From NCBI GenBank assembly GCA_021781255.1, contig JAJXXG010000845.1, positions 1 to 12,360 of the forward strand: 12,360 nucleotides of DNA, written 5' to 3'. The number at the start of each line of letters is the position of its first letter. The first letter of the stretch is position 1. The position numbers and the translations under genes are program-made. This document shows positions 7,137-12,360 of this stretch, one piece after another. The notes under the pieces are model-generated. The model searched no databases, had not been told where the DNA came from, and saw only the letters and a program-made list of their open reading frames with translations. Source of the stretch: Acidobacteriota bacterium (GTDB lineage Bacteria; Acidobacteriota; Terriglobia; Terriglobales; Acidobacteriaceae).

Positions 7137-7991
7137 ATGACCGCCAGCGCCCCGTCCTGCCGCTCCCCACGCGCCGCCCGCCACCGCTACATGGCCATGC
7201 TTTCCACCGCTCTGCTGCTCGCCGCCAGCCTCGCCGCCCACGCGCAATCCGCGCCCGGCGCTTCCAAGCCGCTGCCCGACGCCCCGCAGCCGCAGCCTCA
7301 ATCCCAGTCTCAATCCCAGGACGCCATCACCGTTCGCAACACCCCGCGCAACATCCTGCATGACCAGCTCGCCATCTGGACCAGTCCCGCCCGCCTGCGT
7401 CCGCACGACCTGCTCTGGCTCGCTCCCTTCGCCGTCGCCGCCGGCGTCTCCATCGCCACCGACCACCACACCATGAGCCAGGTTGTCTCCCACGACCCCG
7501 GCTTCAACAACGCCAACGTCAACGCATCCAACGCCATGATCGGCGGCTTCATCGCCGCGCCCGTCGCGCTGTTCGGCTATGGCCATTTTGAGAAGAGCGA
7601 ACACGCCCGCGAGGCCGGTATCCTCAGCGGAGAAGCGCTCGTGGACGCCGTCGGCGTCGAGGAAGGCATGAAGCTCATCTTCTGGCGCGAGCGTCCCGCG
7701 CTCGACAACGCCCGCGGCAAGTTCTTCCAGTCCGGCGCAGGCATCGACTCCTCGTTCCCCTCGTCGCACAGCGTACTTGCCTGGGCCACCGCCTCGGCCA
7801 TCGCCACCGAGTACCCTTCATTCTGGACGCAGGCCCTCGTCTATACGGGCGCCACCGGCATCAGCCTCACCCGCGTCCTCGGCCAGCAGCATTTCCCCAC
7901 CGACGTCCTCGTCGGCGCAACCGCCGGATGGCTCGTCGGCCGCTACGTCGTGCATCATCACCACCGCCACCATGCGCTCGCCACGCACTAA
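7137..7991 (+). CDS. Exported PAP2-type phosphatase
   Basis: A 284-residue member of the phosphatidic acid phosphatase type 2 / acid phosphatase superfamily, which removes phosphate from lipids or soluble phosphomonoesters through a histidine nucleophile. It starts with a signal peptide (basic N-region, hydrophobic MAMLSTALLLAASLAAHAQ, likely cut after AHA). A Pro/Gln/Ser run encoded by short DNA repeats follows. The three motifs are KLIFWRERP (KxxxxxxRP), SSFPSSHS (normally PSGH; here PSSH), and TRVLGQQHFPTD (SRxxxxxHxxxD with Thr for Ser). The C-terminus is His-rich (HHHHRHH). Hydrophobic segments near LLWLAPFAVAAGVSIA, MIGGFIAAPVALFGY and the DVLVGATAGWLVG end suggest membrane association. 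AGGAG precedes the ATG. Confidence 0.88.
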   Translation: MTASAPSCRSPRAARHRYMAMLSTALLLAASLAAHAQSAPGASKPLPDAPQPQPQSQSQSQDAITVRNTPRNILHDQLAIWTSPARLRPHDLLWLAPFAVAAGVSIATDHHTMSQVVSHDPGFNNANVNASNAMIGGFIAAPVALFGYGHFEKSEHAREAGILSGEALVDAVGVEEGMKLIFWRERPALDNARGKFFQSGAGIDSSFPSSHSVLAWATASAIATEYPSFWTQALVYTGATGISLTRVLGQQHFPTDVLVGATAGWLVGRYVVHHHHRHHALATH

Positions 7992-8044
7992 TATGACGCA
8001 GCAGACCAGGGGCTTTGGTAGGGCGCAGCATCAACCGCATTGGC

Positions 8045-8079
8045 TGACCCCTGACCCCTGATCTCTGATCTCTGACCCC
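8045..8079. repeat. Five tandem heptanucleotide repeats (TGAYCYC)
   Basis: Uninterrupted units TGACCCC, TGACCCC, TGATCTC, TGATCTC, TGACCCC fill 8045-8079, followed by TG. They lie in the 95-bp gap between two convergent genes and end eight bases before the aldo/keto reductase stop. The pattern resembles short tandemly repeated heptamers known from cyanobacteria; any role is unknown. Confidence 0.85.
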
Positions 8080-8086
8080 TGCATTT

Positions 8087-9115
8087 CTAAACCGGCACCG
8101 GGTTCCGCTCCGCAAACTGCCTCTGGTGCCAGTAGGGATAAGCCGGTGGCGTCGCGCTTGCCTTGTCCAGCCGCGCCACCTGCTCCGCCGTCAGGCTCCA
8201 GCCCACCGCGCCCAGGTTCTGCCTCAGTTGCTCCTCGTTGCGCGCGCCCATAATCAGCGACGCCACCGTGGGCCGCCGCAGCAGCCAGTTCAGCGCCACC
8301 TGCGGAACCGTCTTGCCCGTCTCCGCCGCCACCGCATCCAGCGCGTCCACCACCGTGTACAGATACTCGTCCGACACCGGCGGCCCAAACTCCGCCGTCT
8401 TGTGCAGACGGCTTACCTCCGGCAGCGACTTGCCCCGGCGCAGCTTGCCCGTCAGCCGTCCCCAACCCAGCGGACTCCACACCAGCGCGCCGACTTTCTG
8501 GTCCAGCCCCAGCGGCATCAGCTCCCACTCATACTCGCGCCCCACCAGCGAGTAGTACACCTGGTGCGCCACAAACCGCGTCCACCCATAGCGCTCCGCC
8601 ACCGCCAGCGACTTCATCAGGTGCCAGCCCGAAAAATTCGAGCACGCGATATACCGCACCTTGCCTTCGCGCACAAACGTGTTCAGCGTGTCCTGCACCT
8701 CTTCAACCGGCGTCAGCGCGTCAAAGCCGTGCAGATGGTAAATGTCCACATAATCCGTGCCCAGCCGCCGCAGGCTGTTTTCGAGCGAATACCGCAGGTG
8801 ATACCGCGACGAGCCCACGCGGTTCGGCCCTTCCTCAAAGCGAAACGTCGCCTTGGTTGAAATCAGCGCCTTGTCGCGCCGCCCCGCCAGTGCCTTGCCC
8901 AGCACCTCTTCCGAGCGGCCATTCGAGTAGACATCCGCCGTGTCAAACAGGTTGACCCCGGCCGCCATGCAGATGTCCACAATGCGCCGCGCCTCGGCGA
9001 CGTCTGCCGTCGCGCCCCACGCTTCAAAAAACTCACTGCCGCCGCCAAACGTGCCTGCGCCAAAACTCAATACCGGAACCTTGAGGCCCGAGCCTCCAAG
9101 CAATCTGTATTCCAT
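8087..9115 (-). CDS. Aldo/keto reductase
   Basis: NADPH-dependent (beta/alpha)8-barrel oxidoreductase of about 342 residues, close to the family's usual 310-350. The N-terminus MEYRLLGGSGLKVPVLSFGAGT is typical. The catalytic tetrad is visible: Asp and Tyr in LFDTADVYSNGRSEEVLG, Lys in LISTKATF, and His in YHLHGFD. RYIACSNFSGW and the C-terminal cofactor region (SLIMGARNEEQLRQNLGAVGWSL) follow. It belongs to the general-stress/Gcy-like group; the substrate is not deducible. Start: ATG 9115 fits family N-termini; ATG 9127 (adding MLAG) is possible, and neither has a strong ribosome site. It is transcribed away from brnTA, with its 5' end about 120 bp from that operon's start. Confidence 0.92.
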   Translation of the reverse strand: MEYRLLGGSGLKVPVLSFGAGTFGGGSEFFEAWGATADVAEARRIVDICMAAGVNLFDTADVYSNGRSEEVLGKALAGRRDKALISTKATFRFEEGPNRVGSSRYHLRYSLENSLRRLGTDYVDIYHLHGFDALTPVEEVQDTLNTFVREGKVRYIACSNFSGWHLMKSLAVAERYGWTRFVAHQVYYSLVGREYEWELMPLGLDQKVGALVWSPLGWGRLTGKLRRGKSLPEVSRLHKTAEFGPPVSDEYLYTVVDALDAVAAETGKTVPQVALNWLLRRPTVASLIMGARNEEQLRQNLGAVGWSLTAEQVARLDKASATPPAYPYWHQRQFAERNPVPV

Positions 9116-9203
9116 GCCAGCTAGCATGCCCCAGCCGCACCCGCAAACGCAAACCTGCTGCTATCTCCGCAGCGCTCACCGCGACAAAGTGGTCAATTCC
9201 CCC

Positions 9204-9233
9204 TTGCCATAGCTTCAAATTGTATCTACAATT
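9204..9233 (+). promoter_or_regulatory. brnTA promoter with overlapping palindromic operator
   Basis: TTGCCA (9204-9209), a 17-base spacer and TACAAT (9227-9232) form a near-consensus sigma-70 promoter. The -10 box is inside a perfect inverted repeat, AATTGTA-TC-TACAATT (9218-9233). BrnA antitoxins are ribbon-helix-helix repressors of their own operon, so this is a good operator candidate. Transcription would start near 9239, at the GTG codon of brnT. Confidence 0.7.
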
Positions 9234-9238
9234 AAACC

Positions 9239-9511
9239 GTGTTCATCTGGGATGAGGCGAAGCGAAAGTCCAATCTGAAGAAGCACGGGCTCGATTTCAA
9301 AGATGCCGACCTCGTCTACGACAACCCGGAGAAATGCACCTATCGAAGCAGCCGGGACAGTGAACACCGCTTGATGGACATTGCCATGGCCGTCCTTCGC
9401 GGGCGTGTCCTTACGCTGGTCTACACCGAACGCGGAAGCGATGTCCGCGTAATCTCATTCCGGCCAGCCTCGCGAGAGGAGCGCAGGCAATATGAAAACG
9501 ACTCACAGTAA
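9239..9511 (+). CDS. brnT: BrnT family type II toxin (RNase)
   Basis: A 90-residue BrnT toxin with a RelE-like fold; family members cleave RNA and arrest growth until bound by BrnA. The signature N-terminus FIWDEAKRKSNLKKHGLDF is followed by RLMDIAMAVLRGRVLTLVYTER and the C-terminal VISFRPASREERRQYE, all in family positions and full length. The GTG at 9239 is the only sensible start: no in-frame ATG lies before the core, and the homologous N-terminus begins here. No Shine-Dalgarno precedes it; the -10 box ends seven bases upstream, so the mRNA is probably leaderless. It overlaps brnA by 20 bp, with the toxin gene first as is usual for brnTA. Confidence 0.93.
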   Translation: MFIWDEAKRKSNLKKHGLDFKDADLVYDNPEKCTYRSSRDSEHRLMDIAMAVLRGRVLTLVYTERGSDVRVISFRPASREERRQYENDSQ

Positions 9512-9812
9512 GACAGACTGGGAACGCGCACTGTCACGCAAGGAAAGCGACGTCATCCCCTACGCGCCCGAAGACGGTCCCTACGATCCGAACGATCCTC
9601 AAGCCACGCGTGCCTGGTTCGCACAGGCCGATCTGGTCCGCAAGGGCAAGGTGGTGCGCAGAGGCAAGCGCGGCCCGCAAAAAGCTCCCACCAAGAAGCT
9701 GGTCTCCCTGCGCCTCTCGCCCGAAGTCATCGACCACTTCAAAGCCACCGGCCCCGGCTGGCAAACCCGCATCGACAGCACGCTGCTAAAGTCGATCAAG
9801 AAGCGGGCTTAG
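9492..9812 (+). CDS. brnA: BrnA family antitoxin (ribbon-helix-helix)
   Basis: A 106-residue partner of the BrnT toxin. The C-terminal third, KKLVSLRLSPEVIDHFKATGPGWQTRIDSTLLKSI (about residues 69-103), is the BrnA ribbon-helix-helix DNA-binding domain; GPGWQTRI is a hallmark of the family. The N-terminal half is longer than in compact BrnA proteins and is rich in Asp, Pro and Lys/Arg; it includes PYDPNDPQATRAWFAQA, and this part probably wraps the toxin. AGAGGAG lies about 10 bases before ATG 9492, so the antitoxin has a strong ribosome site while the toxin has none. This could bias synthesis towards antitoxin. Confidence 0.92.
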   Translation: MKTTHSKTDWERALSRKESDVIPYAPEDGPYDPNDPQATRAWFAQADLVRKGKVVRRGKRGPQKAPTKKLVSLRLSPEVIDHFKATGPGWQTRIDSTLLKSIKKRA

Positions 9813-9824
9813 GCAACGCCCAAC

Positions 9825-9959
9825 TCAAAGAGATTCCGTCCTCGTTTGAGCGTCGGCCCAGAGCCATGCGGTGATGGCTTCCTGGATGTTGGGCAAAACC
9901 TCTGCTTCGTCCTTGCCTGGATCACAAGTCCTGCAGTGCGTGACACGCGGAAAAAATCC
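9825..9959 (-). pseudogene. Decayed HicB-like antitoxin, C-terminal remnant
   Basis: Reading the minus strand in the frame ending with TGA at 9827..9825 gives VTHCRTCDPGKDEAEVLPN then IQEAITAWLWADAQ. This resembles the end of HicB antitoxins, where a GCxSQGxTxEEALxNIxEAI stretch precedes a short tail. An upstream in-frame TAA (9962..9960) and the lack of any start leave only about 44 codons. The usual N-terminal strands and any hicA partner are missing here. It sits between brnA and hisS. The match is by eye and short, so a chance resemblance is possible. Confidence 0.5.
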
Positions 9960-10025
9960 TTATGATGGGAGCAGATTAGCGCCGATAATAGCGCGTCGCC
10001 AACGAACATTTAGACTAAAGAAGAT

Positions 10026-11693
10026 ATGACCACCCTGAAAGCCGTGCGCGGCACCCGCGACCTTCTGCCGCCCGAGACCGCCCTGTGGAACCGCATCGAG
10101 GCCGTCGCCCGTGCCGTCTTCGCCCGCTACAACTTCGGCGAAATCCGCACCCCCGTCTTTGAAGACACCACCCTCTTCGCCCGCGGCGTCGGCGAAGAAA
10201 CCGACATCGTCTCCAAGGAGATGTACACCTGGGAGGACCGCGAACGCTTTGAAATACAAAGCCTGATCAATACTTGGACCGGAATTCAAGTAAACGAAAG
10301 GGGCTTTGTTATCGAGTCGGGGGCACTGGATGTGCTTCAAGCAATCGAGAAGCTTGGCGTTAAATTGATTCTCGGCCGAAGAAATCCGGAAAGGCCGGAA
10401 TTCGTCGCATTTAGCAACAAAGTGACACAGGATGTTGTTGACGGTCTCCTCAATGCGAAAAAGGCGTTGCGGAATCGCGAAATCCTTCCGTATTCCGCAA
10501 ATGCTGACTACATGCGTCGCTTCGGCCCCGGATTGCGTTTGGTAATCCCCGCGGGACTTCCTAAAGAAGAAGTTCAGCTCGATGAAGTCATCGTAGAAGA
10601 GGTTGCTGGGCAGTTCAGCAAGAGTGTTCAGTCCCTCACCCTCCGCCCCGAAAACACCGCCGGCGTGGTCCGCGCCTACATCGAGCACAAGCTGGGCGAA
10701 ACCGGCCAGCTCCAGAAGCTCTACTACATCGGCCCGCAGTTCCGCCGCGAGCGTCCGCAGCGTGGCCGCTACCGCCAGTTCTGGCAGATCGGCGCCGAGG
10801 TCATCGGCCCACCCTCGGCTGGCAGCGAAAGCCCCCTGCGCGATGCCGAAGTCATCGAGATGCTCGCCACCTTCCTCGACGAGCTCGGCATCACCGGCTG
10901 GACACTCCAGCTCAACTCCGTCGGCTCCTCCGCCGACCGCGAACGTTACAACCAGGCTCTCCGCGCCGCGCTCGAGCCCATCGCTCACACCATGTGCGCC
11001 GATTGCCAGCGCCGCGCCGTCACCAATCCGCTCCGCGTCCTCGACTGCAAAGTCCCCGAGGACCAGCCCATCATCGAGAAGCTCCCGCGCATCGCCGACC
11101 ACCTCGATCCCGAATCGCAAAAGCACTTCGCCGCCGTCACCGCCGCGCTCAACGCCGCCGGCGTGCCCTACATTCTCGATCACCGCCTTGTCCGCGGCCT
11201 CGACTACTACACCCGCACCACCTTCGAGTTCACCCACGGCGGCCTCGGCGCGCAGAACGCCCTGCTCGGCGGCGGCCGCTATGACGGCCTCAGCGAAGCC
11301 CTCGGCGGGCCCCGCGCTCCCGGCATCGGCTTCGCCATCGGCGAAGACCGTCTCGTCCTGACCTTGCAGGCGCAGGAACTCAACCGAAACCCCGCCCCGC
11401 GGCAAGCGGTGGATGCCTACATTGCCCCGCTCGGCGAAGCCATGAACGCCGCCGCCCTCTCGCTGGCCCGCGAGCTGCGCCACACCGGCCTCGCCGTCGA
11501 GCTGGGCGAGGGCTCCTTCCGCCTCAAAAAATCCTTTGAGGCCGCCGACAAGACCGCCCGCTGCATCGTCATCCTCGGCGAAGACGAGCTTCAATCCGGT
11601 ATCCTTACAGTGAAGGACTTCTCCACCGGCACACAAACAAAGGTTCCCCGCGCGGAGCTGGCTGCGTTTCTCCCCGAGCCGCCCAGGGGATAA
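10026..11693 (+). CDS. hisS: Histidyl-tRNA synthetase with a large in-frame insertion
   Basis: Class II synthetase that charges tRNA-His in the cytosol. The core is complete: MTTLKAVRGTRDLLPPE, motif 1 region (NFGEIRTPVFEDTTLFAR), SLTLRPENTAGVVRAYIEH, motif 2 (FRRERPQRGRYRQFWQIGAE), the His-binding LVRGLDYYTRTTFEF, GALLGGGRYDGL-type loop, motif 3 (GIGFAIGEDRLVL) and the C-terminal anticodon-binding domain (VDAYIAPLGE...). The length of 555 residues is about 117 more than expected from relatives. The surplus is residues ~75-199, between MYTWEDRER and QSLTLRPEN, where a 7-8-residue turn normally sits. Synthetase motifs on both sides stay in frame. A weak AAAGAAG ribosome site precedes ATG 10026. 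aspS follows 12 bp after the stop, the common hisS-aspS arrangement. Confidence 0.95.
   Translation: MTTLKAVRGTRDLLPPETALWNRIEAVARAVFARYNFGEIRTPVFEDTTLFARGVGEETDIVSKEMYTWEDRERFEIQSLINTWTGIQVNERGFVIESGALDVLQAIEKLGVKLILGRRNPERPEFVAFSNKVTQDVVDGLLNAKKALRNREILPYSANADYMRRFGPGLRLVIPAGLPKEEVQLDEVIVEEVAGQFSKSVQSLTLRPENTAGVVRAYIEHKLGETGQLQKLYYIGPQFRRERPQRGRYRQFWQIGAEVIGPPSAGSESPLRDAEVIEMLATFLDELGITGWTLQLNSVGSSADRERYNQALRAALEPIAHTMCADCQRRAVTNPLRVLDCKVPEDQPIIEKLPRIADHLDPESQKHFAAVTAALNAAGVPYILDHRLVRGLDYYTRTTFEFTHGGLGAQNALLGGGRYDGLSEALGGPRAPGIGFAIGEDRLVLTLQAQELNRNPAPRQAVDAYIAPLGEAMNAAALSLARELRHTGLAVELGEGSFRLKKSFEAADKTARCIVILGEDELQSGILTVKDFSTGTQTKVPRAELAAFLPEPPRG
10248..10622 (+). other. Low-G+C in-frame insertion inside hisS, unrecognised domain
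   Basis: About 375 bp encoding ~125 residues (HisRS residues ~75-199). Counted by hand, 10261-10620 is about 51% G+C, while downstream hisS blocks are about 62-75%. Codons such as AAA, GTT, TTG, CTT and CGA appear here but are rare in the flanks. The frame is open throughout and reads like a folded alpha/beta segment: strands GFVIES, KLILG and LRLVIPA, helices ALDVLQAIEKLG and TQDVVDGLLNAKKAL, and an acidic end PKEEVQLDEVIVEEV. It lacks intein splice-site residues (no Cys/Ser at the start, no His-Asn at the end). A 6-bp inverted repeat GCTTTG...CAAAGC (10246-10262) marks the left edge. I do not recognise the family. The exact edges are uncertain by a few codons. Confidence 0.8.
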
Positions 11694-11705
11694 AGGACAC
11701 GCGTA

Positions 11706-12360
11706 GTGCTCGATTTTTTAGGCAATCTTGAACGGACGCATCTCTGCGGCGACTTGCGCGCCGCCCACGCTGGCCAGCAAGTCGTTGTGATGGGCTGGGT
11801 CAACCGCCGTCGCGACCACGGCAACCTCATCTTTCTTGATCTCCGCGACCGCAGCGGCATCGCCCAGATTGTGCTGGACAAGGAGCTGACGCCCGATGGT
11901 CACGCCAAAGGCGAGCAGGTGCGGCCGGAGTATGTCGTCGCCGCTGTCGGCAAGGTGCGCCTGCGCTCTGCCGACGCCATCAACCCCAAAATGCCCACCG
12001 GCGAAATCGAGATTGAGAGCACGCAGCTGCTGGTGCTGAATGACACGCGCCTCGCCCCGTTCTCACCCGCCGAGGAAGCCATCCAGAACGAGGAAGTCCG
12101 CCTCAAATACCGCTACGTCGATCTGCGCCGCGCGGAGATGCAGCGCAACTTCCGCCTGCGCCACGACATCACCCTCGCCATCCGCGAGAGCCTCAGCCGC
12201 CAGGGCTTTCTTGAAATCGAAACGCCCATCCTCACCAAGTCCACGCCCGAAGGCGCGCGCGACTTCCTCGTCCCCAGCCGCGTCCATCCCGGCGAGTTCT
12301 ACGCCCTGCCGCAGTCGCCGCAGATCTTCAAGCAGATCCTCATGATCTCCGGCTTCGACC
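11706..12360 (+). CDS. aspS: Aspartyl-tRNA synthetase, N-terminal part, cut by window edge
   Basis: Class II synthetase for tRNA-Asp. About 218 residues are visible. The N-terminal OB-fold anticodon-binding domain contains GWVNRRRDHGNLIFLDLRDRSGIAQIV. A linker (TGEIEIES) follows, and the catalytic core begins with EEVRLKYRYVDLRR, motif 1 (FLEIETPILTKSTPEGARDFLVPSR) and YALPQSPQIFKQILMISGFD, typical of bacterial AspRS. The GTG at 11706 is eight bases after AAAGGA and gives the normal N-terminus (LDFLGNLERTHLCGDLR). It lies 12 bp after hisS and is probably co-transcribed. The His in RRDHG and the lack of Lys in the SADAIN loop resemble non-discriminating AspRS enzymes. The gene runs past the right edge. 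Confidence 0.95.
   Translation, partial: MLDFLGNLERTHLCGDLRAAHAGQQVVVMGWVNRRRDHGNLIFLDLRDRSGIAQIVLDKELTPDGHAKGEQVRPEYVVAAVGKVRLRSADAINPKMPTGEIEIESTQLLVLNDTRLAPFSPAEEAIQNEEVRLKYRYVDLRRAEMQRNFRLRHDITLAIRESLSRQGFLEIETPILTKSTPEGARDFLVPSRVHPGEFYALPQSPQIFKQILMISGFD

Noticed and set aside
8045..8079. CRISPR-like repeats
   Set aside because: The units are 7 bases long with no spacers; this is a simple tandem repeat.
9960..9989. hisS promoter with TTATGA and GATAAT boxes
   Set aside because: GATAAT (9984-9989) is a fair -10, but the -35 matches only 3 of 6 bases, so it is not listed as a feature.
10248..10622. Intein in HisRS
   Set aside because: There is no Cys/Ser/Ala splice-start block, no His-Asn ending, and no Cys/Ser/Thr +1 residue at a plausible junction; the length is also short for an intein.
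9960..11636. 558-codon open frame on the minus strand opposite hisS
   Set aside because: It mirrors hisS codons in GC-rich DNA, is rich in Gly/Ala/Glu without any recognisable motif, and hisS is certain.

Overview
The window looks like a chromosomal stretch of an acidobacterium (Acidobacteriota, probably Terriglobia). The basis is high G+C with strong GC3 bias, acidobacterial-looking housekeeping proteins (HisRS, AspRS, bS21, MiaA), frequent GTG/TTG starts, and extragenic palindromes that resemble ones I associate with this group. The taxonomy is an inference from sequence style; no search was run.

Layout, left to right. (1) Minus strand, cut by the left edge: N-terminus of dihydrolipoyl dehydrogenase (lpdA). 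(2) Plus strand: a lipoprotein made of six kelch-like repeats, ending at a palindrome in the convergent gap with miaA. (3) Minus strand: a one-TM small protein overlapping miaA. (4) Plus strand: a class I SAM methyltransferase, then purD. (5) Minus strand: a two-module zinc-ribbon protein and ribosomal protein bS21 (rpsU), separated by a ~330 bp gap with no gene. (6) Plus strand: a gamma-class carbonic anhydrase-like protein followed closely by an exported PAP2-type phosphatase. (7) Convergent gap with a heptanucleotide tandem repeat, then an aldo/keto reductase on the minus strand. (8) Plus strand: a BrnT/BrnA toxin-antitoxin operon with a clear promoter/operator, followed by a decayed HicB-like antitoxin remnant on the minus strand. 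(9) Plus strand: hisS-aspS, with aspS cut by the right edge.

Most genes are housekeeping functions: central carbon metabolism, purine synthesis, tRNA modification and charging, and translation. Two places stand out. The first is hisS, whose HisRS is about 117 residues longer than expected. The extra length is an in-frame, low-G+C segment (~51% against roughly 62-75% nearby) placed between motif 1 and the LTLRPE strand. It is not intein-like and I do not recognise it. The second is the toxin-antitoxin pocket just upstream, where the brnTA -10 box lies inside a perfect inverted repeat and the toxin mRNA appears to be leaderless. The AspRS residues that set tRNA specificity suggest a non-discriminating enzyme.
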